Of a DNA stretch of 18,612 nt, positions 1-7,689 are shown piece by piece (the stretch's first letter is position 1; each line of letters begins with the position of its first letter). Origin of the DNA: JALZCH01 sp036400075 (GTDB taxonomy: Bacteria; Acidobacteriota; Blastocatellia; Pyrinomonadales; Pyrinomonadaceae); NCBI GenBank assembly GCA_036400075.1, contig DASWLV010000184.1, forward strand, positions 1-18,612. Reading direction: 5' to 3'. The notes below the pieces were generated by a model. That model was not told where the DNA came from. It did no database searches and saw only the letters and a list, made by a program, of their open reading frames with translations. Position numbers and translations under genes: made by a program.

Positions 1-90
1 TATCTAAACTATAACAAAAAAGCCGCGTTTTAAATGCTTTTTCTCTTTTGCGGCAGATTTGATTCGTTTGGATTTCAACAAGATGAGGTC

Positions 91-119
91 TTGACTAGGT
101 TTGTCGGATAGAATAAAAG
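91..119 (+). promoter_or_regulatory. Candidate sigma70-type promoter for the STAS gene
   Basis: TTGACT at 91-96 (five of six consensus bases) is followed after 17 bases by TAAAAG at 114-119 (four of six). The predicted transcript would start near 126, leaving a leader of about 35 bases that carries AAGGA at 144-148, a plausible ribosome binding site though 12 bases from the ATG. This rests on consensus matching only. Confidence 0.3.
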
Positions 120-160
120 TACAAGAGTTTAAAAGTTTATAAAAAGGAATTTTCTACAAG

Positions 161-472
161 ATGCTAAACATTAAAGAACGCGAAACCGGCGACGAAACAG
201 TTTTGGATTTGGAAGGCAGCGTCGTTTTAGGCAGCGGCGCCGCAGAACTGCGCTCTGCGCTGCGCCGTTTGGCGGAAACGGACAAAAACCGGGTGACGAT
301 AAATTTCGCCTCAGTCAAATACATTGATTCGAGCGGCGTCGGCGAATTGATTAACGCCGCCGCAAAGTTTAACAACGCGGGCGGTAATTTGAAACTGAAG
401 AATCTGCCGCCGAAAGTCGAACAAGTTCTCTCGCTCAGCAATGTTTTATCAATGTTTGAGATTGAAGAATAA
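161..472 (+). CDS. STAS-domain anti-sigma factor antagonist (SpoIIAA/RsbV-like)
   Basis: A 103-residue protein that is a single STAS domain. The signature D-S-S-G-V-G lies at residues 56-61; Ser57 or Ser58 is the expected target of an anti-sigma kinase, as in SpoIIAA and RsbV. The N-terminal strands (LDLEGSVVLGSGAAEL) and the closing L-x-N-x-L-x-x-x-F segment also fit the family, and the length is typical. Such proteins act in the cytoplasm in partner switching: the unphosphorylated form binds an anti-sigma factor and frees a sigma factor, and in some cases it controls other targets. No kinase, phosphatase or sigma factor gene is in this window, so the partners are unknown. AAGGA lies 12 bases upstream of the ATG. 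The gene appears monocistronic, since about 520 bases without a gene follow. Confidence 0.9.
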   Translation: MLNIKERETGDETVLDLEGSVVLGSGAAELRSALRRLAETDKNRVTINFASVKYIDSSGVGELINAAAKFNNAGGNLKLKNLPPKVEQVLSLSNVLSMFEIEE

Positions 473-992
473 TTGGAAGAATCAAATTACAATAAAAAGT
501 TTAGTCACAAATAAATTAAGCACTTGTGGCATATACGTTACTTCTTTATTCATTAACTTTTTCCTCAACAATTTTATAAAAAAGATAAAACTATATAAAG
601 AAACTTTACACTGTATAAATAAAAGGCATTTTTCGTGCGTTATATAACGAAAATCTTTTCATTACAAATGAAATTTAGCGAGCAAAAAAAGTAGTTGACA
701 ATAGATTATTTTGTGTTAATTTTGCTAGTGAATTTTTGTTAGTCCTTAATTTCCAATCTGGTTTAATTTGCTTCTCTAAACTTTGACTGGAAGTAGTATA
801 AATAATTAAAACAATCTGTTGAATAAAGGGAAATCAAAGAAAGCTTTAGCATTCCACTTTGTTCCATGCACCTCTCTGCGCAAATGCTTTTATTATTTGT
901 TCAGAATAAAACAAGAACCAAACGTAAAAAGCTGTTTTGAGGTGTCTAATTGTTCTTATTTGTGAGAGTTATGAGTTTTTGGGTGCTAAAAC
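473..992. other. AT-rich intergenic stretch with one candidate promoter
   Basis: No credible gene is seen in these 520 bases. Reading frames are short, overlap the STAS gene or encode low-complexity Asn/Lys/Ile-rich peptides. TTGACA at 695-700 followed after 16 bases by TAATTT (717-722) is a possible plus-strand promoter for the exported protein starting at 993, which would give a leader of about 265 bases. A small inverted repeat (TTTCAT-n5-ATGAAA) lies near 656-672. The composition is much more AT-rich than the coding sequence around it. I cannot assign a further function. Confidence 0.35.
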
Positions 993-3059
993 ATGAAAAA
1001 TAATTTATTCCGCTACTTAACTTTAATCACTATTTTATTGGCTTTTGGAGGCTTTACGTCGGCTCAGCAACAACCGACTGAAGAAAACCCCGAAGTTATA
1101 CAAGGCTGCTTTAAAACAGCAGAGATTGACTCAGAGATTAACTCTAAAAACATAAAAGATATTTATTCTGCAAAAAAAATCTTTATTTGGAGCCAGCCAG
1201 ACGAACGTGGAAAAAGTAAGCCTTTACCAGTAAATATTATTAAACCAAGCAACAGCAATTTTGTTTTTACGTTTAAGCCGGAACAGGTTTTTGTTACCGT
1301 CAACAAAACAGAAGAAAATAAGAAAGGGCTTTTATTAAAAGTGTTTCCATTCGGAAGGGAAGCTAAATTTGAACAGCCGGCACTCGAAAATTCAGAAGCA
1401 CTGAACAATTTAAAATCGCCAACATTGGCAGAGTTTGAAGAAAAAAGGAAAAATCCCAATTACCGCCAATTCAAAATCTCAGAAGTCCGCGAAGAAAAAC
1501 ATCAACCTCTCTATTGGGATCAAAAATATTTGAAAGACGTTAAATTCACCGGAGTTATGCGTGCAATTATTCGTGAGGCTAAAATTAATCCCACCACAAA
1601 ATTGCCTGACAACTTTGACATTACAGAAACCACAAACGAAAAAGGGGAAAAGATATATATATTTAATGAAAAATGGAGTGAATTCTTTCTTCCAATCGAA
1701 TCAATAGAAAATCATCCCAAAATTGCTCGACCTTTTTTACCAACCAGATTTTATTATAAAGATGAAAAAGCCGATACTCCTCCGAATTTAATTAGCCCGC
1801 TTGATTATGACAACAGGAAACAGCCCGAATCGCTTAATATAAAACAAATCACTGAGTTAAAACCTATTACGCAGAATGAGAGTAATGATAAGAGCAAGCT
1901 TTATGAATTAAATACGTTTGGACTTGACACTGGATTTTATTGGGTAACACTACAAGGCAATGTCACATTCTCTAATGGAGAGTCTTGTGAAAAAACTACG
2001 CCGCCCGTTTTAATTGAAGTAAGACCGCCGCCGACGCCGCCGACAGTTGCGCTTTCGCCGCCGACTCAAGACGTTATATATAATGTTCCGAAGGATGAAG
2101 TCACTAGGGCTGCAATCAAAGCTACAATCAGCGGAAAGCCGCCCTTTAAGTTGACATGGTACTCATCGTCATCTGACAAAATAGATGTTTCTAATTGTAA
2201 TAAAAATGGATTGACCGATTATGAATCTGAATGTATTCCGGTTATATACAAAAACAAATTACGACATAGTGAGACAATAGAAGTTACCGCCTCAGTTATA
2301 GATGAGAATGGAACAGGAAACTGTTCGGACAATAACAAGTGTGCGGAGCTTAAGATTATTATTATTCTCCCAACTGGAACTGCCGGCGTTACATTCTTTG
2401 GGTTTGCAACTCCAAATATCAAAGTAAATTCGGATTCCCCAGAAAATAGCGAGCCGGAAAATTGGACAAAAGATATAACCAAACAAACCCGCCCGGATGG
2501 TCCTTACCCTTCTGAAAACTCAGCAGATTATTCCGCTTTTTACGAAGAATATAAAAAAATCTTTAAAGAAGGTGAAGTTCCGCCAATTGTTGGAAACTAC
2601 AACAGAGACACAATCAAAAGAGTTGCTAAGAAGCTTATCGAATATCCAGAACTTAACCTTTATATTTATGGATACGCCGATATTGAAAAAACTTGCGGTT
2701 ATGATAACAATAAGCTCGCGCAGTGGCGCATCAATGTAGTTCTTGACGCGCTAAAAAAGGAAATAGACAATCAATCGGCAGACCCCAAGATAAGAGAAAC
2801 TGCTAAAAATCGAATCAATGATCGCGGAATTCTCAATTGCGGTGATAGATCGTATTGCGGAAACCGTAATGCTTTGTCTGATAACAGAAAAAATAAATGG
2901 GCAAATCCTCGCCGCTGGGATAGACGGGTTGAACTTCATTATACCGAATTAGATAAGAGTCTCTCTCTTGAAGGACAACCGGCGGCTTGCGTTCAACCGC
3001 CTCGTCCTCCGCGTAAACAACAGCGCTCTTCTCCGCGCGGGCGCAAAACAAGACGGTAA
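993..3059 (+). CDS. Exported protein with central Ig/PKD-like region and C-terminal OmpA-like domain
   Basis: A 688-residue protein. Residues 1-24 are a Sec-type signal peptide (a basic start, a hydrophobic core LTLITILLAFGG, and a likely cut after TSA). Residues 30-340 match nothing I recognise. A proline-rich hinge (RPPPTPP, 344-350) leads into a beta-rich region of about residues 351-460 that resembles Ig/PKD-like modules and has four or more cysteines. Residues about 534-650 are OmpA-like: L-x-x-V-A-K-K-L near 540, the YGYAD turn at 559-563, and the closing R-R-x-D-R-R-V-E-L at 640-648. This domain normally binds peptidoglycan, which suggests anchoring in the periplasm. The domain is divergent, with an unusual Cys-rich insert (606-625). 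The tail (669-688) is basic and Pro/Arg-rich. There is no clear Shine-Dalgarno sequence. A strong terminator follows, and the next gene also encodes an exported protein. Both are more AT-rich than most other genes here. Confidence 0.75.
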   Translation: MKNNLFRYLTLITILLAFGGFTSAQQQPTEENPEVIQGCFKTAEIDSEINSKNIKDIYSAKKIFIWSQPDERGKSKPLPVNIIKPSNSNFVFTFKPEQVFVTVNKTEENKKGLLLKVFPFGREAKFEQPALENSEALNNLKSPTLAEFEEKRKNPNYRQFKISEVREEKHQPLYWDQKYLKDVKFTGVMRAIIREAKINPTTKLPDNFDITETTNEKGEKIYIFNEKWSEFFLPIESIENHPKIARPFLPTRFYYKDEKADTPPNLISPLDYDNRKQPESLNIKQITELKPITQNESNDKSKLYELNTFGLDTGFYWVTLQGNVTFSNGESCEKTTPPVLIEVRPPPTPPTVALSPPTQDVIYNVPKDEVTRAAIKATISGKPPFKLTWYSSSSDKIDVSNCNKNGLTDYESECIPVIYKNKLRHSETIEVTASVIDENGTGNCSDNNKCAELKIIIILPTGTAGVTFFGFATPNIKVNSDSPENSEPENWTKDITKQTRPDGPYPSENSADYSAFYEEYKKIFKEGEVPPIVGNYNRDTIKRVAKKLIEYPELNLYIYGYADIEKTCGYDNNKLAQWRINVVLDALKKEIDNQSADPKIRETAKNRINDRGILNCGDRSYCGNRNALSDNRKNKWANPRRWDRRVELHYTELDKSLSLEGQPAACVQPPRPPRKQQRSSPRGRKTRR

Positions 3060-3061
3060 CG

Positions 3062-3106
3062 AAAAAAAACGGAAGCTGCATTAGTTAGCCGCTTCCGTTT
3101 TTTTTT
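3062..3106 (+). terminator. Rho-independent terminator after the OmpA-like gene
   Basis: A perfect 15-bp stem (3062-3076 pairing with 3091-3105; core ACGGAAGC/GCTTCCGT) closes a 14-base loop. It begins two bases after the stop codon and ends in nine T (3098-3106). The left arm begins with eight A, so it could also terminate leftward transcription. It separates the OmpA-like gene from the hydrolase gene, implying that the latter has its own promoter. Confidence 0.9.
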
Positions 3107-3146
3107 CTTTCTAAAAACAATCAGCCAATTTGCATTTTGATATTTC

Positions 3147-5174
3147 ATGAAATTTTCTTCACCATCTCGCCGCGATTTCCTTAATTATCTTGCTTCAGCC
3201 ATCGTGTTTCTTTACCTTGCGACACCTGCCACCGGACAAACGCTTGAATGGGAAGTCGTTAATCCGTTTCCTTTTATTCACCATCAGGAATCAATTGACA
3301 AACTGCGTGACGTTTACCGCAGCCTTTCGGTCAAAAGTATTTATAATTTAGGTGTAGAACTGCAAAAACAGGACGAGGCGCGCGTTACGGCTGATTTGGA
3401 AAAAGTAAAGGCTTGCGAAGTTGAGAATAAATCAGAAAATCGTTATCGCTGCCAAAATAAAATAAAGGCGGAACTACAAGCAAAGGACAAACAGCAGCTC
3501 AAATTGTCCTATCTCGGCTGGTTTAGCGATTTAGCGGCTAATAATCACGAAAAAACCTGTTGGAATTCGCAAACTTTGTTATTTCGGGAATTTGAAAAAG
3601 ATCCGGAATTTAAAAAAGCCTGCGAAGGCTATCTTCATCCGAAATCACAGAATATCAGGGTCTGGCTAAATAATCCGGTACCACTAAACAACAACGATCT
3701 TCACTGGTTTATCGGAGAGCGGGAGGTGCGCAGAGGTGAACCTTGCCAAGCGAAGTACAATAAGAACAATTGCGTCGAGTTTTTGGTGCCGGTTAATTTG
3801 GAGAAACCCTTAGAACTAACAATTTGGGTAAAAAAGGGGGACGGAACTCCGCTAGCCTCGATTCCGGTAATGGTCAAAAATACTTTGATTGTCGGATTAG
3901 GCGATTCTTTCGCCTCTGGTGAGGGAAACCCCGATATTCCGCGAGAGTTTAGGCAAGGCAGAAATGAAGGAGATTTGTTTTATCCGCTTGGTAAACGCAA
4001 ATCACCTCTCAAGGATAAAACCAGCAAGGTTGGCTGGCTTGACCAGCGCTGCCATCGTTCGATGTATTCCTATCAATTTCAAACCGCTCTTGGACTGGCT
4101 CTTACTAACCCGCATGAAGTCGTCACCTTTGTCAGTTATTCCTGTTCAGGCGCGAAAACCAATGAAATAATTAGTGCTTCAGAAACGCCTGTTGAAACTA
4201 TGTCTTCTAAAATTAAGGAACTAAAAGAAGGCAATCAATACAAATTAGTGCCTCCCCAGCTTGAAAGCTTGAAAAAAGTATTAAACGGGCGAACAATTGA
4301 TTATCTGCTTTTAAGCACTGGAGGCAACGATATTGGTTTCGTTGATTACGTCGCTTATGTCGTCACCTCGAAACTGTTAAGAAAATTAAAAGGGAAAACC
4401 CCAAGTCATCAAACCATCAAAGAAATTGAAGAATTATCCAATACTTATAAGGAATTACATCAAAAATTGCTTAACGCGGTAACTATTGATAAGTGTAAGT
4501 CGGATAATCCGTGTTCGCGTATTTTATTAACCCCTTATCCTAATATCTTTAATGATGAAACAGGCAAGACCTGCGAAGCCAAGCGTGACGAATTTACTTA
4601 TCCCTTCAAGCTTGACGCCGACCGCGAATACCGGATCAGATTTGCAGAGAAGAATGTTTTTAACGAACTCAGGGAAGCGGTGAATAGAATTGTCAACCCG
4701 GAAAAACCGGATAAAAGAAGCGAATTTCTCTTAGGATGGACGCTGGTTACGAATTTCGACGAACCTTTTAAAACTCACGGTTTTTGTGCCCAAACCAAAT
4801 GTGAAAGGGAAAAAGCCGATGCTCAGTTGAGTGAGTTCGTTATGCCTAAGTACAAAGGAGAGTGGACTCCGTCCAAACCTTGGACGTATAGATCCTATAA
4901 AAAAAGAGGACGATGGGTGCGCCTGCCGGTGGACTCTAAGCTAACAACTGATCAAATCAAAACGTGGTGGCGATTCGCTTTTGATTTGGATTTAGTGGAT
5001 GACCGCTCAAATATTATGCATCCAACAGCAGAGGGACACGCTGCTATGGCAGATGCTAATTTACTAAAAATTCTTGAACAAAAGATCAAATCGGATAAAA
5101 GCAACACTTTTGCTCACGAAATAATAAGTCATGTACAAGAATCATTAAGATCTAGTGCCAGTAACAAAGACTAA
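3147..5174 (+). CDS. Tat-exported SGNH/GDSL-family hydrolase
   Basis: A 675-residue protein. The N-terminus S-R-R-D-F-L (residues 7-12) followed by a hydrophobic stretch and A-T-G is a twin-arginine signal, so the protein should be exported folded. Residues 31-245 form an unassigned, Cys-containing N-terminal region. The SGNH hydrolase domain follows: block I GLGDSFASGEG with nucleophile Ser254, block II SCSGA with oxyanion Gly335, block III GGND (392-395, Asn394), and block V HPTAEGH with the likely catalytic His625. This is the esterase/lipase pattern of secreted Streptomyces-type GDSL enzymes. The 371 residues from Ser to His exceed the usual spacing and indicate inserts. The substrate is unknown; an acyl or acetyl ester of lipid or polysaccharide is possible. 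No clear ribosome binding site is visible. It lies downstream of another exported-protein gene, beyond a terminator. Confidence 0.85.
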   Translation: MKFSSPSRRDFLNYLASAIVFLYLATPATGQTLEWEVVNPFPFIHHQESIDKLRDVYRSLSVKSIYNLGVELQKQDEARVTADLEKVKACEVENKSENRYRCQNKIKAELQAKDKQQLKLSYLGWFSDLAANNHEKTCWNSQTLLFREFEKDPEFKKACEGYLHPKSQNIRVWLNNPVPLNNNDLHWFIGEREVRRGEPCQAKYNKNNCVEFLVPVNLEKPLELTIWVKKGDGTPLASIPVMVKNTLIVGLGDSFASGEGNPDIPREFRQGRNEGDLFYPLGKRKSPLKDKTSKVGWLDQRCHRSMYSYQFQTALGLALTNPHEVVTFVSYSCSGAKTNEIISASETPVETMSSKIKELKEGNQYKLVPPQLESLKKVLNGRTIDYLLLSTGGNDIGFVDYVAYVVTSKLLRKLKGKTPSHQTIKEIEELSNTYKELHQKLLNAVTIDKCKSDNPCSRILLTPYPNIFNDETGKTCEAKRDEFTYPFKLDADREYRIRFAEKNVFNELREAVNRIVNPEKPDKRSEFLLGWTLVTNFDEPFKTHGFCAQTKCEREKADAQLSEFVMPKYKGEWTPSKPWTYRSYKKRGRWVRLPVDSKLTTDQIKTWWRFAFDLDLVDDRSNIMHPTAEGHAAMADANLLKILEQKIKSDKSNTFAHEIISHVQESLRSSASNKD

Positions 5175-5244
5175 TATTTTTCTGCTATCAGTATCTACAA
5201 ATGTAAAGCCAATTTGAAAGAATTAAGCTGCATAATCAGGTAAA

Positions 5245-5296
5245 ACTAATTCAAGCTAAAATGTAAAAAACAACTTACATTTTAGCTTGAGTTAGT
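5245..5296. terminator. Long hairpin between the hydrolase gene and the tRNA (possible bidirectional terminator)
   Basis: Arms of 22 bases (5245-5266 and 5275-5296) are complementary throughout except for one T-G pair, around an 8-base loop (AAAACAAC). The hairpin sits between the convergent hydrolase gene (plus) and tRNA gene (minus), where a shared terminator would be useful. It has no long T run on either side, so it may instead be a repeat-type palindrome. The hairpin itself is certain; its role is inferred. Confidence 0.5.
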
Positions 5297-5310
5297 CTGA
5301 ATTTTGAAAA

Positions 5311-5382
5311 TGCCCCCGGCAGGATTCGAACCTACAACCAAGCGATTATGAGCCGCGTGCTCTACCATTGAGCTACAGGGGC
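5311..5382 (-). tRNA. tRNA with anticodon CAT; tRNA-Ile2 (lysidine type) or elongator tRNA-Met
   Basis: It folds as a full cloverleaf on the minus strand: acceptor GCCCCTG/CGGGGGC, D stem GCTC/GAGC, anticodon loop CTCATAA with the anticodon at 5350-5348, and T arm GTAGG-TTCGAAT-CCTGC. The discriminator base is A and no CCA is encoded. It is not the initiator: positions 1-72 form a G-C pair and the anticodon stem lacks the three G-C pairs. The C4-G69 and C5-G68 pairs and the TCGCTTGGT stretch after the anticodon resemble E. coli tRNA-Ile2, where TilS converts C34 to lysidine; I therefore lean to Ile2. The outermost anticodon-stem pair (C27, T43) is mismatched. Confidence 0.93.
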
Positions 5383-5433
5383 GCATTTCAACACAAATTC
5401 TAAATTAAAACGCTCATTTGCCGCAAATTGGTT

Positions 5434-6396
5434 TTAATCTTCTTCAAATTGCAGCTCGGCAATGATTTCCCGCATATATTTTCTGCCCAGCTCGACTTCA
5501 TCTGGTTTAAGCGAAACCGCGCCGACGACGGCGTGACCGCCGCCGCCGTAGCGTTCGCAGATTTTGGCGATGTTATGTACGCGCGGGCGCGGCGACCACG
5601 GGTTTGAGCCGACCGAGATTTTCGTGCGTTTTTCGCCGCGCGTCAGTGCGACGTTATAAGTCGTTTGCGGGTAAAGATAATACGGAATGAATTTGTTAAA
5701 ACCGTCAAAGCCGTGTTCGGTTAAATCAAACGAGACGACGCCGCGCGAATATGTCGCGTTTTCACGAATCAAATCAAGCGTGCGATTGTGCTGCGCGAGA
5801 ATCGGCTGCAATTTCGCTTGAATTTCCGGGCTTTCGGCGATTTCGGTCAAAGATTTTTCGCGCATCATCAGAATTATTTTTTCGACAAACGCCGGATCGC
5901 GTTCGCCTTCGATAACCTGCATCAATTTCAGCGCGGGCGAGCGCAATTCGACGCATTGCGCCGCCGATTCATACAAAGCGCCGTCAATGATGTGTGCCCA
6001 TTCGATTAATTCTTTGAGACTGTTATCTCGAAAACCGAATTTTTCTTCCGCCGTGTGCGCGATAAATTCGCAGCAGGATTTCGAGTTTGTATCGAGAAAA
6101 TGAGTCTCGGAATTTTTTTGCCGAAAATACGCTTCGTCTTCGGGCGATAAAAACGCCGATTCGTGATGATCGAACCACCAGTTGAGGCGTTCATCGGCGC
6201 AGAATTTAAAATCAACAATGGCGTTTTCGTCGCCGTCCAGCAGCGAGCGGTCAAAAGCGTTGTTTGCGCGGTGCATTACGGGCGCAAACGAAATTTCCGC
6301 CGCCGGATTGATTTTTGCCAAATAAAATTTGCTGAACAGAGCCGCCGAAGCCGCGCCGTCAAAACAATTTCCGTGATAAAGTACGCGAAGTTTCAT
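5434..6396 (-). CDS. DHH-family phosphoesterase with DHHA1 domain
   Basis: A 320-residue cytoplasmic protein. The N-terminal DHH domain shows H8-G-N-C-F-D13-G-A, then V-D62-F, the D76-H77-H78 motif and a later aspartate in I-I-D138-G. Together these form the two-metal site of the superfamily. The C-terminal DHHA1 domain carries the GGGGH motif (284-288) used in substrate binding. Known members are nanoRNases/pAp phosphatases (NrnA), cyclic-di-nucleotide phosphodiesterases, RecJ and exopolyphosphatases. The length is near that of NrnA, but the motif I form (HGNCFDG rather than HxxxDxD) is that of a poorly studied branch, so the substrate is left open. The ATG was chosen because the DHH domain begins at residue 4. 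The gene lies 51 bases upstream of the tRNA on the same strand and diverges from the GNAT gene. Confidence 0.82.
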   Translation of the reverse strand: MKLRVLYHGNCFDGAASAALFSKFYLAKINPAAEISFAPVMHRANNAFDRSLLDGDENAIVDFKFCADERLNWWFDHHESAFLSPEDEAYFRQKNSETHFLDTNSKSCCEFIAHTAEEKFGFRDNSLKELIEWAHIIDGALYESAAQCVELRSPALKLMQVIEGERDPAFVEKIILMMREKSLTEIAESPEIQAKLQPILAQHNRTLDLIRENATYSRGVVSFDLTEHGFDGFNKFIPYYLYPQTTYNVALTRGEKRTKISVGSNPWSPRPRVHNIAKICERYGGGGHAVVGAVSLKPDEVELGRKYMREIIAELQFEED

Positions 6397-6424
6397 TAAA
6401 ATAAAGTTAAGAGTTTAAATTTTA

Positions 6425-6458
6425 GTTTGGAAACGACGCAAAAGCGCGAACTCCAAAC
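6425..6458. repeat. Inverted repeat in the divergent DHH/GNAT intergenic region
   Basis: GTTTGGA (6425-6431) and TCCAAAC (6452-6458) are perfect inverted copies, and the intervening 20 bases contain a second small stem CGC-AAAA-GCG. It lies between two divergent start codons, 30-50 bases from either, so it could be an operator or a leader hairpin. No promoter consensus is convincing here. Confidence 0.3.
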
Positions 6459-6503
6459 ACAAAACAATCTTTCAAAATAGTTTGCCGCGAGGCGCATCGT
6501 CAA

Positions 6504-6980
6504 ATGCAGAGAGAAATGGAACAGGAAATCAGAGTGCGCGCCGCCGAACCGTCGGACGCGCCGATTATAGTCGAATTCAACCAGCGAATGGCTGAAGAAA
6601 CCGAAGGCAAACGCCTTGCAACGGAAATTTTATCCGCCGGAGTTGCCGCCGTTTTTGCCGATAAGCGGCGCGGTTTTTACGTCGTCGCCGAAAATGAATT
6701 TAAAGAAGTCGTCGGCTGTTTGCTGATAACTTTCGAGTGGAGCGATTGGCGCAACGCGCTTTTCTGGTGGATTCAGAGCGTTTATGTCCGCGCCGATTAT
6801 CGCGGGAAAGGCGTTTATCGCAGACTTTATGAGCGAGTCAAAGAAATGGCGCGTGAAAACGAAACGCCGGTTTGCGGTTTTCGGCTTTACGTGGAAAAAG
6901 AAAATGAAGTCGCACAAAATGTTTATGAAAAGCTCGGAATGGAAGAGTGCGTTTATTTGATGTATGAGGAAATGTTGTGA
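6504..6980 (+). CDS. GNAT-family N-acetyltransferase
   Basis: A 158-residue protein with the GNAT fold throughout. The acetyl-CoA pyrophosphate loop is R100-G-K-G-V-Y (residues 100-105), directly after the strand WIQSVYVRADY, and motif B (V-A-Q-N-V-Y-E-K-L-G-M) is at about 136-146. Such enzymes transfer an acetyl group from acetyl-CoA to an amine on a small molecule or protein; the acceptor is not predictable. A second in-frame ATG at 6516 is preceded by GAGAG and may be the true start, which would remove four residues. The stop overlaps the start of the next gene (GTGA), indicating translational coupling in a small cluster with a hypothetical protein and a VOC protein. Confidence 0.9.
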   Translation: MQREMEQEIRVRAAEPSDAPIIVEFNQRMAEETEGKRLATEILSAGVAAVFADKRRGFYVVAENEFKEVVGCLLITFEWSDWRNALFWWIQSVYVRADYRGKGVYRRLYERVKEMARENETPVCGFRLYVEKENEVAQNVYEKLGMEECVYLMYEEML

Positions 6981-7267
6981 AAATTTCCGAAGCAGAATTT
7001 AAACGGATTGTTGACGACATTCTTGACGAACGCGAAGTTATTTACAAACACAATCCGATTGGGACGCGCGAAGAAACGCTGCTCTGGATGTTGATGAGCG
7101 TTTTAATCAGCTATTTGAGTTTGTCCGAGTTGGAAACGCCTTGTTTTCCGGGCGCGCCGACGGCGGAAACTTATCGGCAGGCAATTCTTTTTATCTTGCA
7201 GGGACGCGCCGATTTTGAAGCCGAACAATATTTGGACAAATTAGAGCGAATTTCGCAGATTGAATAA
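6977..7267 (+). CDS. Conserved-looking hypothetical protein of 96 residues, GTG start
   Basis: I do not recognise this family. The protein is acidic and largely helical by appearance, with no signal peptide and one moderately hydrophobic stretch (LLWMLMSVLISYLSLSEL, about residues 34-51) that is more like a buried helix than a membrane span. The GTG start overlaps the stop of the acetyltransferase gene by three bases (GTGA), and base usage matches the neighbours, so it is likely translated by coupling. The next gene starts four bases after its stop. A role related to the adjacent acetyltransferase is possible but unsupported. Confidence 0.7.
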   Translation: MKISEAEFKRIVDDILDEREVIYKHNPIGTREETLLWMLMSVLISYLSLSELETPCFPGAPTAETYRQAILFILQGRADFEAEQYLDKLERISQIE

Positions 7268-7271
7268 AACT

Positions 7272-7664
7272 ATGAAACAGAGCATTGCCCACATCGCTCT
7301 AGTTGTTAATGATTATGATGAAGCTATTAAATTCTACACGGAAAAATTAGGCTTTGTCCTGCTTGACGATACGCCTCAAAGCGAAACAAAACGGTGGGTT
7401 TTGGTTGCGCCAAAGGGAGCGGAAGAATGCAGCTTGTTATTAGCCAAAGCGGTCGGCGACGAGCAAAGAAGCAGAATCGGAAACCAAACCGGCGGGCGCG
7501 TTTTTCTGTTTTTGAAAACCGACGATTTTTGGCGAGATTATGAAAACCTGCGTCAAAAGAACGTCAATTTTGTCAGAGAACCGAAAACGGAAGACTACGG
7601 TACGGTTGCTGTTTTTGAAGATTTATACGGTAATCTATGGGATTTGGTCGAATTCAAGAAATAG
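7272..7664 (+). CDS. VOC-superfamily (glyoxalase/bleomycin-resistance-fold) protein
   Basis: A 130-residue protein with paired beta-alpha-beta-beta-beta modules. The opening A-H-I-A-L-V-V-N-D-Y-D-x-A-I-x-F-Y-x-x-x-L-G-F and the close F-x-D-L-Y-G-N-L-W-D-L-V-E are classic for the vicinal oxygen chelate family. His7 and Glu127 are the expected first and last metal ligands. Family members include glyoxalase I, ring-cleaving dioxygenases, epimerases and antibiotic-binding proteins; the sequence does not separate these. I chose the ATG at 7272. An in-frame TTG at 7260 would add four residues and overlap the upstream gene, and is less likely. It is the last gene of the GNAT cluster. Confidence 0.87.
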   Translation: MKQSIAHIALVVNDYDEAIKFYTEKLGFVLLDDTPQSETKRWVLVAPKGAEECSLLLAKAVGDEQRSRIGNQTGGRVFLFLKTDDFWRDYENLRQKNVNFVREPKTEDYGTVAVFEDLYGNLWDLVEFKK

Positions 7665-7689
7665 AACCGAGTCAAATATATTGTTGCCT

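Noticed and set aside
22..54. Possible terminator hairpin (GCCGC/GCGGC) at the window start
   Set aside because: Only five pairs around a loop of more than 20 bases; too weak to call.
441..647. 68-residue frame after the STAS gene
   Set aside because: Overlaps the STAS gene in another frame and becomes low-complexity Asn/Lys/Ile-rich; no ribosome binding site.
5311..5382. Initiator tRNA-fMet
   Set aside because: The first acceptor pair is G-C and the anticodon stem lacks three consecutive G-C pairs.
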